Of a stretch of 13,910 bases of DNA, positions 1-7,885 are shown piece after piece; position 1 is the stretch's first letter; each line of letters starts with the position of its first letter. Below the pieces are notes generated by a model. The model saw nothing but the letters and a program-made list of their open reading frames with translations, was not told the DNA's origin and did not search any database. The position numbers were made by a program, and so were the translations under genes. This DNA comes from Pseudomonadota bacterium (GTDB taxonomy: Bacteria > Pseudomonadota > Alphaproteobacteria > Paracaedibacterales > CAIULA01): positions 1 through 13,910 of the forward strand of contig JAJZHT010000012.1 in assembly GCA_021804455.1 (NCBI GenBank). The letters run 5' to 3'.

Positions 1-62
1 CAAAAATATTATAAAATATATAATATCAAATTTATAATAAATTATACATAATATTTTATTCT

Positions 63-95
63 AACCCCTTCTTGAAAATCCCTTAGGGGTTTTTA
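63..95 (+). terminator. Intrinsic terminator of an upstream gene
   Basis: AACCCCT (63-69) pairs perfectly with AGGGGTT (85-91) across a 15-base loop. The 3' arm runs into TTTT and a T-rich stretch. No gene lies between position 1 and the stem, so it would end a transcript entering from the left. The U-rich tail is better on the plus strand than on the minus strand. Confidence 0.6.
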
Positions 96-190
96 TCTAT
101 TTTTATAAGCTCTACTAAATTTAACAGGGCACCTTTAGGAAGGATTTTCGAACACATAAGCTGTTTTTTTGAGAGACCGAGCCTTGAATA

Positions 191-205
191 TTAAGAAGAA
201 ATTAA
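191..205. promoter_or_regulatory. CtrA-type site TTAA-N7-TTAA
   Basis: TTAA at 191-194 and 202-205 are separated by exactly seven bases (GAAGAAA). This matches the full-site consensus of the alphaproteobacterial response regulator CtrA. It lies about 290 bases upstream of the candidate rpmI promoter. Binding is inferred from the match alone. Confidence 0.4.
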
Positions 206-229
206 CCCTATTTCTGTCATTCTGAAGAC

Positions 230-265
230 ATTCCCCTGGGCGGCCGGGGGCCGGAGGGTGGGAAT
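230..265. repeat. GC-rich imperfect hairpin in AT-rich spacer
   Basis: The inner stem CGGCC (241-245) / GGCCG (249-253) has a GGG loop. The outer stem is ATTCCC (230-235) with GGGAAT (260-265), and an internal loop lies between the two. It stands out from its AT-rich surroundings and has no U tract, so it is not an obvious terminator. It could be a dispersed palindromic repeat or an RNA element. Confidence 0.45.
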
Positions 266-279
266 ATAACTTAAAACCG

Positions 280-294
280 TTAAGAATTCGTTAA
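280..294. promoter_or_regulatory. CtrA-type site TTAA-N7-TTAA
   Basis: TTAA at 280-283 and 291-294 are separated by GAATTCG (7 bases), an exact match to the CtrA full-site pattern. A further TTAA lies at 271-274. The site is about 200 bases upstream of the candidate rpmI promoter. Confidence 0.4.
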
Positions 295-490
295 TTTTTG
301 AACAAAAAGATTTTCATCAGACGCCCTGTATATTGTTAAGCAGGGTGAATGCATCTAATTAAAGTCTCGGTTTTCTGCGGATAGGGGAAAGTCAATTTTC
401 GAAGATTTTAATCATCCAACCCTTTAAAACCAGAGTTTTCCTTGTCAAAACTTTTTAAGATGCGTTTGCCCTGTTTTTTAAGGATGGAAG

Positions 491-519
491 TTGACTTTAA
501 ATAAACGCTGGCTTATAAA
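491..519 (+). promoter_or_regulatory. Sigma-70-type promoter of the rpmI operon
   Basis: A -35 element TTGACT (491-496) and a -10 element TATAAA (514-519) each match consensus at five of six bases, with the optimal 17-base spacer (497-513). Transcription would start near 526, giving a leader of about 95 bases before the rpmI start codon at 622. It is the best promoter seen upstream of the operon. Confidence 0.65.
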
Positions 520-621
520 TGTTGTGTTCTGCAGCGTGAGCAAAGGGAATTTAGTAATCTTAGATTCCCGGGCATGCCTATCTGCGAACAGGTTCATATT
601 TTAAATAAGAAAGTTATTAAA

Positions 622-819
622 ATGCCCAAGTTAAAAACAAAAAGCAGTGTCAAAAAGCGGTTTCGCTTAACTGGCAGTGGAAAAGTTAAGATGGCCCAGG
701 CCGGTAAGCGCCATGGAATGCGCAAACGAAGCAACAAATTTTTGCGGGATGCGCGGGGGATGAGCATTATGCACCCAAGCGATGCCAAAAAAGTTAAAAC
801 TTATTTCTTCCACGTTTAA
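622..819 (+). CDS. rpmI: 50S ribosomal protein L35
   Basis: This encodes the small, highly basic bacterial L35 protein, which binds 23S rRNA in the large ribosomal subunit. The 65-residue product begins [14 protein letters not shown] and continues LTGSGKVK, the typical L35 N-terminus. An in-frame ATG at 574 would add 16 residues that the family lacks, so ATG 622 is chosen; 65 residues is close to the usual length. The Shine-Dalgarno signal is weak (AAGAAAG around 607-613). It is the first gene of a plus-strand operon and is followed after 12 bases by rplT, the usual bacterial pairing. In other bacteria this unit is autoregulated by L20 binding the mRNA leader; I could not recognise such a structure here. 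Confidence 0.96.
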   Translation: MPKLKTKSSVKKRFRLTGSGKVKMAQAGKRHGMRKRSNKFLRDARGMSIMHPSDAKKVKTYFFHV

Positions 820-831
820 GAGAGGCCCTTC

Positions 832-1191
832 ATGTCACGTGTTAAACGCGGGGTTACAGCCCACGCTCGTCATAAAAAAGTTATTAAGATGGCCAAAGGG
901 TATCGTGGCCGTTCTAAAAATTGTTTCCGTATTGCCCTTCAACGTGTTGAAAAGGCTTTGCAATATGCTTATCGCGATCGTCGTAATAAAAAGCGCGATT
1001 TTCGTGGCCTTTGGATTCAGCGCATCAATGCAGCCGTTCGTGAATTGGGGTTAACCTACTCAGTCTTCATCAATGGTCTTACAAAAGCAGGGATTGAAAT
1101 TGATCGCAAGGCTATGGCTGAATTGGCTATGAATGAACCCGCAGCCTTTAAAGTTCTTGTTGAAAAGGCGCAACAGGCACTTTCTGCTTAA
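832..1191 (+). CDS. rplT: 50S ribosomal protein L20
   Basis: This encodes L20, an early-assembly protein of the large ribosomal subunit that binds 23S rRNA. The 119-residue product starts MSRVKRGV, with the conserved segment [13 protein letters not shown] near residues 21-33 and the conserved C-terminal part [14 protein letters not shown] around residues 62-75. The length is typical (about 118). AGAGG at 821-825 lies six bases before the ATG and supports this start. It sits between rpmI and pheS in the same transcription unit. Nothing is missing or odd. An overlapping open frame at 782-1054 is a shadow in another frame. Confidence 0.97.
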   Translation: MSRVKRGVTAHARHKKVIKMAKGYRGRSKNCFRIALQRVEKALQYAYRDRRNKKRDFRGLWIQRINAAVRELGLTYSVFINGLTKAGIEIDRKAMAELAMNEPAAFKVLVEKAQQALSA

Positions 1192-1206
1192 TCACTTTTA
1201 TTGACT

Positions 1207-1228
1207 CCCCACGGTAATTTCCGTGGGG
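1207..1228 (+). other. Perfect 8-bp hairpin between rplT and pheS
   Basis: CCCCACGG (1207-1214) and CCGTGGGG (1221-1228) form a perfect stem around a six-base loop, 15 bases after the rplT stop. No U tract follows, so it is not a standard terminator. It ends four bases before the pheS ribosome-binding site. It could protect or process mRNA, or modulate pheS translation. In enterobacteria pheST is attenuated at this operon position, but no leader peptide is visible here. Confidence 0.6.
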
Positions 1229-1242
1229 TGCCAAGGTTTGTT

Positions 1243-2271
1243 ATGATAGCAACATCTTCTTTGGACTCTACTGTTGAGTCTTATCAATATAAAATTCAAT
1301 CCTGTGACACTCTAGAAACGCTTGAAAATCTGCGCCTTGAAATTCTTGGAAAAAATGGCTTTATCACTCAACAATTAAAAATCCTCGGGCAGCTGGATCC
1401 GGAAAGCCGCCGTCATCAGGGGGCTGTTCTTAACCAAGCTAAAGAAACATTGTCAAAACTTTTACAGAAAAAAAAACAAGATCTGGAAGAACACCATCTT
1501 TCTCAACGTCTTGCTAAAGAGGCTGTTGATATAACATTACCGGCCCGTCCTTGGAAAGTTGGAAAGATTCATCTTTTAAGTCAAGTTAGACAACAGATTA
1601 CAGACTATTTCCAAAAAGTAGGATTTCAGCTGGCAGAGGGTCCAGAAATTGAAGATGAATATCATAATTTTGATGCCTTAAATATTCCCGCCCACCACCC
1701 TGCCCGTCAAAATCATGATACTTTTTACCTGAAAGATTGGCCTCATCGACTTTTGCGTACCCATACCTCAACTGTACAAATTCGAAGCCTTACCCAACAA
1801 AAGCCTCCTGTACGACTGATCAGCCTGGGGCGCGTTTATCGCAGCGATGATCTGGATGCCACTCATACCCCTATGTTTCATCAAGTTGAAGGCTTGGTTC
1901 TAGAGCCCGGGGTTCATATGGGACACCTTAAAGGGTGCCTGATGGATTTTTGTCGTTCTTTTTTTGATAATCCTAACTTGACATTTCGTTTCCGTCCCAG
2001 TTTCTTTCCCTTTACAGAACCTTCTTTGGAGGTAGATATTTGTCATTCTTTTGGTAAATCTGACCAACGGTGGCTGGAAATTTTAGGCGCGGGAATGGTC
2101 CATCCCCAAGTGTTGCAGCATTGTGGCATCGATCCTGACACAACCCAAGGGTTCGCGTTTGGTATCGGTATTGAACGTCTTGCGATGTTAAAGTATGGCC
2201 TCGAGGATATTCGTCCTATGTATCAATCGGATCAACGGTGGCTCGATTATTATGGTCAACGGTGGTCTTAA
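1243..2271 (+). CDS. pheS: Phenylalanyl-tRNA synthetase alpha subunit
   Basis: This is the catalytic alpha subunit of the cytoplasmic alpha2-beta2 enzyme that charges tRNA-Phe with phenylalanine using ATP. The 342-residue product has an N-terminal coiled-coil-like tRNA-binding arm (about 1-100) and a class II synthetase core. Visible core motifs are THTPMFHQVEGLV, FRPSFFPFTEPSLEVD (motif 2 region) and the motif 3 segment GFAFGIGIERLAMLKYG. Length is close to the usual 330-350. A TTG at 1201 would extend the frame, but that stretch is the hairpin; ATG 1243 has AAGG at 1233-1236 with proper spacing and fits the family. The stop is followed after 11 bases by pheT, its obligate partner. Confidence 0.96.
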   Translation: MIATSSLDSTVESYQYKIQSCDTLETLENLRLEILGKNGFITQQLKILGQLDPESRRHQGAVLNQAKETLSKLLQKKKQDLEEHHLSQRLAKEAVDITLPARPWKVGKIHLLSQVRQQITDYFQKVGFQLAEGPEIEDEYHNFDALNIPAHHPARQNHDTFYLKDWPHRLLRTHTSTVQIRSLTQQKPPVRLISLGRVYRSDDLDATHTPMFHQVEGLVLEPGVHMGHLKGCLMDFCRSFFDNPNLTFRFRPSFFPFTEPSLEVDICHSFGKSDQRWLEILGAGMVHPQVLQHCGIDPDTTQGFAFGIGIERLAMLKYGLEDIRPMYQSDQRWLDYYGQRWS

Positions 2272-2282
2272 AAGGTAGTGCT

Positions 2283-4649
2283 ATGAAGTTAACATTGAAT
2301 TGGCTTAAAGAGCATCTCGATACAAGCGCAAGTCTAGAAGAAATTGCACAGGCTTTAACGCAACTGGGGCTTGAGGTTGAAAGTATCGAAGATCCAGCTG
2401 AACGTTTACAAGGGTTTGTGGTCGCTGATGTTGTTAAAACGGAACGCCACCCGAACGCCGATCGCCTAACCTTGTGTCAAATTGATGATGGGACCGGGAC
2501 TTTATTACAGGTGGTTTGTGGGGCCCAAAATGTTCGATCCCCTATGAAGGTGGCTTTTGCCCGCGTTGGAACCGTTATTCCCGTAACAGGGGCCGCTTTA
2601 AAGCCCGGTGTTATTCGAGGGATCAGCAGCCAAGGTATGTTATGTTCGGCAGAAGAGCTGCTTTTAAGCTCCAGCAGTGACGGTATTCTTGATCTTGATA
2701 CAACGTATCCTGCAGGAACCGCTTTAGCACAAGCCCTTGATCTGGATGACTGTGTCATCGATCTTAGTATCACCCCTAATCGCAGCGATTGCTTTTCGGT
2801 ACGGGGGTTGGCCCGCGATTTAGCGGCTTTTGGTATTGGAACTTTGAAACCGCTACCGGAAGTTTCTTTTACTGAGAATCGTCCCTGTTCTCTGCCGGTT
2901 TTCATTCAAGATCCTGCGTGTTGTTACTTTTCGGGAAGAATCATTGAAAATCTTCACAACGGTGAAAGCCCTGCATGGTTAAAAAAACGATTACAGGCAG
3001 TTGGTCAGCGCTCCATTTCAGCGATCGTGGATATTACCAATTATGTTTGCCTTGATCGGGGGCAACCTTTACATGCTTTTGATGCCGATAAAATTCAAGG
3101 CAATTTGGTCATTCGTCCCGCCAAAGAAGGAGAAACTTTCCTTGCCCTTAACGAGCAAACCTATTCTCTATCTTCAGGCATGACCACTGTTGCCGATGAT
3201 AAAGGGGTTTTATCCTTGACGGGTATTATGGGAGGGAAAAATTCAGCCTGCAGTATAGACACCACCCGTATTTTCCTGGAATCAGCTTACTTTGATTCTG
3301 TGCGGATTGCCAAAACAGGACAGACGCTTAATATCACCACTGATTCCCGTACCCGTTTTGAACGCGGAGTTGATCCTGAACAGGTAAAGGCTGGGTTGGA
3401 TTATGCCACTTATTTGATAACAGAAATCTGTGGCGGGCAGATCAGCCAGACCGTTGAGGTGGGAACCCTACCTTCCTCTCACGCTCCTATTACCCTAACC
3501 TTATCAAAAATGTTAGCCGTCAGTGGTTGTAATGACCTCACGCTGACAGAAGCAGGAACTTTATTAAAGAAATTAGGATTGGAAATTATTTCTGAAACAT
3601 CCGAAAGTTTAACGGCTGTCCCTCCCCGTTGGCGTCATGATTTGAACCAGGATGTTGACTTAATTGAAGAGATTTTACGTCTTAAGGGTTATGATCGGAT
3701 CCCTGTCACTTCCCTCCCCTTTCAATTTTTAAACACCATCCCTTCGCGTACGACTTTGATCCAACGCAGTCTTACCCAACGAGGGCTGGATGAAATTTAT
3801 TCCTGGTCCTTTATTGACTCACAAACGGCTGATTTATTAGGGGACGGCATTCCCTTGGCCGTTCCTTTAAGCCAAGATATGGCCGTGCTCAGACCCAGCG
3901 TTCTGTCAGGATTGTTAAAAGCTGTGGTTTATAATCAAAACAAAAGTCAAAAAAATTCGGCTTTTTTTGAACTGGCCCATATTTTTCAAAATCAAAATTC
4001 ACACCCTATTGAAGAAGCCACTGTCGCGGGTGTTCGTGGTCAAAACTTTGTTTCCCGTCATTGGTCTGAAACAGAGCGTGGCGTAGATGTTTTTGATGTC
4101 AAAGCGGATGCAGAAGTTATTTTGCAATGTTTGAATGTGCAAAAGTATCAGATAGAAGCCTTAGGTCCCGACTATTACCATCCCACACGTAAGGGGGCTT
4201 TAAAACAAGGACCTAAAATTTTGGGTTATTTTGGCGAAATTCATCCCCAAGTTTTATCTTATTTTAAAATAGAAGGTCCGGTTGTTGGTTTTGAAATTTT
4301 TATTGATCGGTTGCCCGCTTTCCTGCAAAAGCGTTCCTTGCCTCCTTTAAAAACATCCCCTTATCAGGCTGTAGTTCGCGACTTTGCCTTTATCGTCCCT
4401 AACGATGTCAGTGCCGATCATATTTTAAAAACAATTGAAAAGGCTGATAAAACTTTGGTTCAACATTTACAAATTTTTGATGTTTACACAGGTGATAAGC
4501 TTGAAGTTGGCAAAAAGTCTATTGGTCTTGAAGTTCGACTTCAGGCTTATGACCGAACCTTAACCGAGGATGACTTAAATCTGTTTAGCCAAAAGGTGAT
4601 TGAACTGGTGCAAAGACACTGTCATGGAATTTTAAGGTCTGGTTTATGA
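2283..4649 (+). CDS. pheT: Phenylalanyl-tRNA synthetase beta subunit
   Basis: This is the beta subunit of phenylalanyl-tRNA synthetase, needed for tRNA binding and editing of misacylated tRNA. The 788-residue product (E. coli has 795) begins [13 protein letters not shown]. In order it shows an OB-fold tRNA-binding domain (about 40-150), the B3/B4 editing domain (about 210-380, with [17 protein letters not shown] and GIMGG), the B5 domain (about 405-475), a catalytic-like core, and a C-terminal FDX-ACB domain (about 695-788). An in-frame ATG at 2238 lies inside pheS; ATG 2283 has AAGG at 2272-2275 and matches the family start. Its TGA overlaps the lepA ATG by four bases, which suggests translational coupling. 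Confidence 0.97.
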   Translation: MKLTLNWLKEHLDTSASLEEIAQALTQLGLEVESIEDPAERLQGFVVADVVKTERHPNADRLTLCQIDDGTGTLLQVVCGAQNVRSPMKVAFARVGTVIPVTGAALKPGVIRGISSQGMLCSAEELLLSSSSDGILDLDTTYPAGTALAQALDLDDCVIDLSITPNRSDCFSVRGLARDLAAFGIGTLKPLPEVSFTENRPCSLPVFIQDPACCYFSGRIIENLHNGESPAWLKKRLQAVGQRSISAIVDITNYVCLDRGQPLHAFDADKIQGNLVIRPAKEGETFLALNEQTYSLSSGMTTVADDKGVLSLTGIMGGKNSACSIDTTRIFLESAYFDSVRIAKTGQTLNITTDSRTRFERGVDPEQVKAGLDYATYLITEICGGQISQTVEVGTLPSSHAPITLTLSKMLAVSGCNDLTLTEAGTLLKKLGLEIISETSESLTAVPPRWRHDLNQDVDLIEEILRLKGYDRIPVTSLPFQFLNTIPSRTTLIQRSLTQRGLDEIYSWSFIDSQTADLLGDGIPLAVPLSQDMAVLRPSVLSGLLKAVVYNQNKSQKNSAFFELAHIFQNQNSHPIEEATVAGVRGQNFVSRHWSETERGVDVFDVKADAEVILQCLNVQKYQIEALGPDYYHPTRKGALKQGPKILGYFGEIHPQVLSYFKIEGPVVGFEIFIDRLPAFLQKRSLPPLKTSPYQAVVRDFAFIVPNDVSADHILKTIEKADKTLVQHLQIFDVYTGDKLEVGKKSIGLEVRLQAYDRTLTEDDLNLFSQKVIELVQRHCHGILRSGL

Positions 4650-6454
4650 AAAACATTCGCAACTTTTCAATTATCGCCCACATTGACCATGGTAAATCAA
4701 CCCTTGCAGATCGCCTGATTGAATTTTGCGGTGCTCTTGAAGCACGGGAAATGAAGCAACAAGTTCTCGATTCCATGGATATCGAACGAGAACGAGGGAT
4801 CACAATTAAGGCCCAAACCGTGCGACTAAGCTATAAAGCTAAAAATGGGCAATCTTATATTCTGAATTTGATGGACACACCAGGTCATGTTGATTTCGCT
4901 TATGAAGTCAGCCGTTCTCTTGCTGCATGTGAAGGATCATTGTTGGTGGTTGACGCCAGCCAAGGTGTGGAGGCTCAAACTTTGGCCAATGTGTATCAGG
5001 CAATCGAAAGTAACCATGAAATCATCCCCATTTTGAATAAAATTGATCTGCCGGCCGCCGATCCTGATCGCGTTAAGGCCCAGATTGAGGAAGTAATTGG
5101 CCTGGATGCCCAAGATGCTGTCCCCATTTCCGCTAAAACAGGGCTGGGGATTCAAGATGTTTTAGAAGCCATCGTTCACCGGTTGCCCGCCCCCACCAGT
5201 GAATTTGGTGACCAGGCAGCAACCTCCCCCCTTAAGGCCATGCTTGTTGACAGTTGGTACGATACTTATTTAGGTGTCATGATTTTGGTGCGCGTTGTCG
5301 ACGGTGTCTTAAAAACTGGAATGAAAATTCGGATGATGAATACCCAAGCGGTCTATGAAGTGGATCGTGTAGGGTATTTTAATCCCAAACAGCACCTTGT
5401 TGGGCAATTATTACCGGGTGAGATCGGTTTTATAACAGCCAGTATTAAGCACGTCGCTGATTGTAAAGTGGGGGATACCATCACGGAAGAAAAACGGCCC
5501 ACAACCCGACCTTTACCTGGGTTCAAGCCCTCCGTCCCTGTGGTTTTTTGTGGTTTGTTCCCCACCGATGCTGCTGACTTTGAACATTTACGAGAAAGCC
5601 TTGGAAAACTTCATTTAAATGATGCCAGTTTCCATTTTGAACCTGAAAGCTCGGCTGCTTTAGGGTATGGATTTCGCTGTGGGTTTTTAGGTTTGCTTCA
5701 CCTAGAAATTGTGCAAGAACGCCTGGAAAGAGAATTTGATCTTGATTTGATTACAACAGCACCCAGTGTGGTATACCGCCTGCACATGACGAATGGTGAG
5801 GTTAAAGAACTTCATAATCCCAGCGATATGCCCGAGGTGGTCAAAATTGATTTTATTGAAGAGCCATGGATTAAAGCCACGATACTTGTTCCTGATGAAT
5901 ATTTAGGGTCCATTTTAACCCTTTGTACCGATCGCAGAGGGGAACAAATGGATTTAACCTATGCGGGAAACCGCGCCATGGCAGTTTATCGCCTTCCCCT
6001 GAACGAAGTTGTTTTTGATTTTTATGACCGTTTAAAGTCGATGAGTCGGGGTTATGCTTCCTTTGATTACCAGATGGACAGTTACCGAGAAGGAGATCTG
6101 GCAAAGGTTAATATCCTAGTCAATGGTGAGCCTGTGGATGCTTTGGCGATGATGGTGCATCGCAGCCGTGCCGAATCACGGGGACGATCTTTATGCACGC
6201 GTCTGAAAGACCTCATTCCCAAGCAGTTATTCAAAATTGCAATCCAAGCCGCCATTGGAGGCAAGGTTATTGCGCGGGAGACGATCTCGGCCTTGCGTAA
6301 GGATGTCCTTGCTAAGTGTTATGGTGGTGACATCAGCCGTAAAAGAAAACTTTTAGACAAACAAAAAGCAGGTAAAAAGCGTATGCGTCAATTTGGCAAT
6401 GTTGAAATCCCTCAAAGCGCTTTTATTGCCGCCCTTAAGATGGGAGATGAATAG
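4646..6454 (+). CDS. lepA: Elongation factor 4 (LepA), ribosomal GTPase
   Basis: LepA/EF-4 is a translational GTPase that acts on the ribosome and has been linked to back-translocation and 30S assembly. The 602-residue length is typical. The G domain shows AHIDHGKST (P-loop, residues 11-19), DTPGHVDF (switch II, about 77-84) and NKID (about 131-134). EF-G-like domains II and III follow, then the LepA-specific C-terminal domain, visible in [16 protein letters not shown] near the end. The start overlaps the pheT stop as ATGA, and AAGG at 4634-4637 serves as ribosome-binding site. The stop TAG directly abuts the asd start. lepA is more often found next to lepB; no signal peptidase gene follows here. 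Confidence 0.97.
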   Translation: MKNIRNFSIIAHIDHGKSTLADRLIEFCGALEAREMKQQVLDSMDIERERGITIKAQTVRLSYKAKNGQSYILNLMDTPGHVDFAYEVSRSLAACEGSLLVVDASQGVEAQTLANVYQAIESNHEIIPILNKIDLPAADPDRVKAQIEEVIGLDAQDAVPISAKTGLGIQDVLEAIVHRLPAPTSEFGDQAATSPLKAMLVDSWYDTYLGVMILVRVVDGVLKTGMKIRMMNTQAVYEVDRVGYFNPKQHLVGQLLPGEIGFITASIKHVADCKVGDTITEEKRPTTRPLPGFKPSVPVVFCGLFPTDAADFEHLRESLGKLHLNDASFHFEPESSAALGYGFRCGFLGLLHLEIVQERLEREFDLDLITTAPSVVYRLHMTNGEVKELHNPSDMPEVVKIDFIEEPWIKATILVPDEYLGSILTLCTDRRGEQMDLTYAGNRAMAVYRLPLNEVVFDFYDRLKSMSRGYASFDYQMDSYREGDLAKVNILVNGEPVDALAMMVHRSRAESRGRSLCTRLKDLIPKQLFKIAIQAAIGGKVIARETISALRKDVLAKCYGGDISRKRKLLDKQKAGKKRMRQFGNVEIPQSAFIAALKMGDE

Positions 6455-7507
6455 ATGATTCAAAAGAATACCTGTAAAATTGCCGTTGTCGGTGCCACCG
6501 GGAATGTGGGACGTACCATGTTAAGTATTTTGGCGGAAAGAAAATTTCCCCTTAATAATATTATTGCTGTCGCCTCTGAACAATCAGCGGGACGTCCTAT
6601 TTCCTACGGGGAACAAGGGGTTTTAACTGTTGTTCCATTATCAAGCTTTGATTTTTCAACCTGTCATTTAGCATTATTTTCGCCAGGCGGAAAAGTATCC
6701 GCCGAATATGCTCCCAAAGCTGCCGCAGCGGGATGTTTGGTGATTGATAATACATCACACTTTCGTATGCATAAAGATATTCCCCTTGTTGTACCAGAGA
6801 TTAATCCCCAGGCTTTGGCCAATTGTCGCCAACAGAATATTATTGCCAATCCAAATTGTTCCACCATCCAACTGGTTATGGCCCTAAAACCTCTTCACGA
6901 TCAGGCGAGAATTAAAAGAGTGGTTGTTTCCACCTATCAGTCGGTTTCTGGGGCTGGTAAGGAAGCCATGGACGAGTTGTATCACCAAACAAAAGGTGTT
7001 TTGGTCAATGACCCCGCTTTACCCAATCGTTTTTCTAAGCCCATTGCCTTTAACGTAATTCCCCAAATCGATATTTTTATGGAAGATGGCTCCACGAAAG
7101 AAGAATGGAAAATGGTTATGGAAACACAAAAAATTCTGGATTCTGCGATTCAAGTCACAGCGACCTGTGTTCGTGTGCCTGTCTTTATGGGTCACTCTGT
7201 GGCGGCGGCTGTAGAATTCCACCAAGATCTCTCTGTGGCTAAAGCCCGTCAAGTCCTACGTCAAACAAAAGGGCTTTCCGTTGTTGATAACCCCCAGGAT
7301 TACCAATTCATCACCCCGATTGAATGTGCGGGTGAAGATGACGTGTATGTAAGCCGCCTGCGTCAAGATAAAACCGTACCCCATGGCCTTTCTTTATGGA
7401 TTGTCGCCGACAATATTCGAAAGGGTGCGGCCCTTAATGCCGTCCAAATCGCCGAATATATTTTGGCGAAGGGTTTCTTAAATAGGGTTTATTCAAAGGC
7501 TTCTTAA
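6455..7507 (+). CDS. asd: Aspartate-semialdehyde dehydrogenase
   Basis: The enzyme reduces beta-aspartyl phosphate to aspartate semialdehyde with NADPH, a branch point to lysine/diaminopimelate, threonine and methionine. The 350-residue product has the NADP-binding loop GATGNVG (residues 13-19). The catalytic cysteine lies in ANPNCST (Cys135), SVSGAG follows, and a likely active-site histidine is in GHS (His247). Length is near the usual 335-370. GGGAG at 6442-6446, inside lepA, is the ribosome-binding site, and ATG follows the lepA TAG with no gap, so translation is probably coupled. In a reduced genome its main use may be diaminopimelate for peptidoglycan; that is inference. It is the last gene of the operon. 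Confidence 0.95.
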   Translation: MIQKNTCKIAVVGATGNVGRTMLSILAERKFPLNNIIAVASEQSAGRPISYGEQGVLTVVPLSSFDFSTCHLALFSPGGKVSAEYAPKAAAAGCLVIDNTSHFRMHKDIPLVVPEINPQALANCRQQNIIANPNCSTIQLVMALKPLHDQARIKRVVVSTYQSVSGAGKEAMDELYHQTKGVLVNDPALPNRFSKPIAFNVIPQIDIFMEDGSTKEEWKMVMETQKILDSAIQVTATCVRVPVFMGHSVAAAVEFHQDLSVAKARQVLRQTKGLSVVDNPQDYQFITPIECAGEDDVYVSRLRQDKTVPHGLSLWIVADNIRKGAALNAVQIAEYILAKGFLNRVYSKAS

Positions 7508-7513
7508 AAAGAG

Positions 7514-7528
7514 TTAATAAATTGTTAA
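7514..7528. promoter_or_regulatory. CtrA-type site TTAA-N7-TTAA
   Basis: TTAA at 7514-7517 and 7525-7528 are separated by TAAATTG (7 bases). The site ends two bases before the first DnaA-box-like sequence. CtrA sites close to DnaA boxes occur in the Caulobacter replication origin. Confidence 0.45.
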
Positions 7529-7530
7529 CG

Positions 7531-7565
7531 TTATCCCCAAAAACTGTGGATAACTCTGTTCATAA
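7531..7565. promoter_or_regulatory. Cluster of three DnaA-box sequences
   Basis: TTATCCCCA (7531-7539, plus strand) has one mismatch to TTATNCACA. TGTGGATAA (7545-7553) is the exact complement of TTATCCACA, the strongest DnaA box. TGTTCATAA (7557-7565) is the complement of TTATGAACA, with one mismatch. Spacing between starts is 14 and 12 bases. Three such sequences in 35 bases is unlikely by chance, but function is inferred. Confidence 0.5.
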
Positions 7566-7585
7566 CGTGTGGGCAGAGTGTGAAA

Positions 7586-7609
7586 TGATAAGTTTCCCCT
7601 TCCTTATCA
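7586..7609. repeat. 7-bp inverted repeat
   Basis: TGATAAG (7586-7592) and CTTATCA (7603-7609) are perfectly complementary around a 10-base spacer. No U tract follows. It could be an operator or an mRNA 3' structure after asd. Confidence 0.35.
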
Positions 7610-7618
7610 GGTTTGTGC

Positions 7619-7635
7619 TTAAGCTTTAGGCTTAA
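7619..7635. repeat. 6-bp inverted repeat TTAAGC/GCTTAA
   Basis: TTAAGC (7619-7624) and GCTTAA (7630-7635) flank a five-base spacer. The two TTAA blocks are nine bases apart, so this is not a standard CtrA full site. Confidence 0.3.
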
Positions 7636-7643
7636 AAAATAAC

Positions 7644-7664
7644 TCCTTGATTTTAAAGGATTTT
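7644..7664 (+). terminator. Weak candidate terminator after asd
   Basis: TCCTT (7644-7648) pairs with AAGGA (7656-7660) across a seven-base loop, and TTTT follows directly. The stem is only five base pairs, so this is a weak intrinsic terminator at best. It is the only stem-plus-T-tract found downstream of asd. Confidence 0.3.
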
Positions 7665-7744
7665 CTATTCAATCTCGCTTTAGACACCTTCACAATTATT
7701 TTTGGATTACGAGCCCTGAGTCAAAAAAGTCAACATTTTTCTCC

Positions 7745-7753
7745 TGTGCATAA
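7745..7753 (-). promoter_or_regulatory. Perfect DnaA box
   Basis: TGTGCATAA is the exact complement of TTATGCACA, matching TTATNCACA. It directly borders the AT-rich stretch beginning at about 7754, an arrangement seen where DnaA loads next to a DNA-unwinding element. Confidence 0.45.
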
Positions 7754-7885
7754 CTTTTTATAAATTTTAGAAATTTCCCTGCGCAAAATGCCAAACTAAT
7801 GAAATATTTTTCTTTGTTTTTAGTTTTATTTGTTTTTAGTTTGAAATATTTTGCAATTATAACATTTTGCGTAAAAGGTCTTTGT

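Larger units (their letters stand above)
96..490. other. Non-coding spacer upstream of the rpmI operon
   Basis: I see no credible gene here on either strand, and infC, which often precedes rpmI, is absent. The spacer holds two CtrA-type sites (191-205, 280-294), a GC-rich hairpin (230-265) and a small hairpin whose arms are 322-328 and 341-347 (one G-U pair). A 9-base block at 123-131 (AACAGGGCA) is the exact reverse complement of 467-475. The last could be a long-range pairing or chance. Confidence 0.6.
7508..7885. promoter_or_regulatory. Non-coding spacer with DnaA- and CtrA-type sites
   Basis: This spacer separates asd from the next gene. It contains one CtrA-type site (7514-7528), a cluster of DnaA boxes (7531-7565), a distant perfect DnaA box (7745-7753), one GANTC methylation motif (GAGTC, 7718-7722), inverted repeats (7586-7609, 7619-7635) and a very AT-rich end (about 7754-7870). 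Together these resemble parts of alphaproteobacterial replication origins, or a DnaA/CtrA-controlled regulatory region. I see no gene in it; an in-frame ATG at 7799 is not preferred as a start for the downstream gene. Confidence 0.5.

Noticed and set aside
1..573. Gene fragment or infC upstream of rpmI
   Set aside because: No frame gives a recognisable protein. The stretch holds only sites and hairpins.
574..621. Upstream ATG that would lengthen L35 by 16 residues
   Set aside because: The added residues do not belong to the L35 family, and the protein starts normally at 622.
1201..1242. TTG start for pheS
   Set aside because: The extension is the translated hairpin. ATG 1243 has a well-placed AAGG and gives the usual length.
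2477..2905. Minus-strand open frame of 142 codons inside pheT, and similar antisense frames within the other genes
   Set aside because: They lie wholly inside well-recognised genes on the other strand and show no protein features of their own.
7619..7635. Additional CtrA site
   Set aside because: The two TTAA blocks are nine bases apart, not seven.
7799..7885. Upstream in-frame ATG for the exported protein
   Set aside because: It would place 29 mostly hydrophobic residues before a complete signal peptide. ATG 7886 has a good ribosome-binding site and the upstream DNA looks like an AT-rich spacer.
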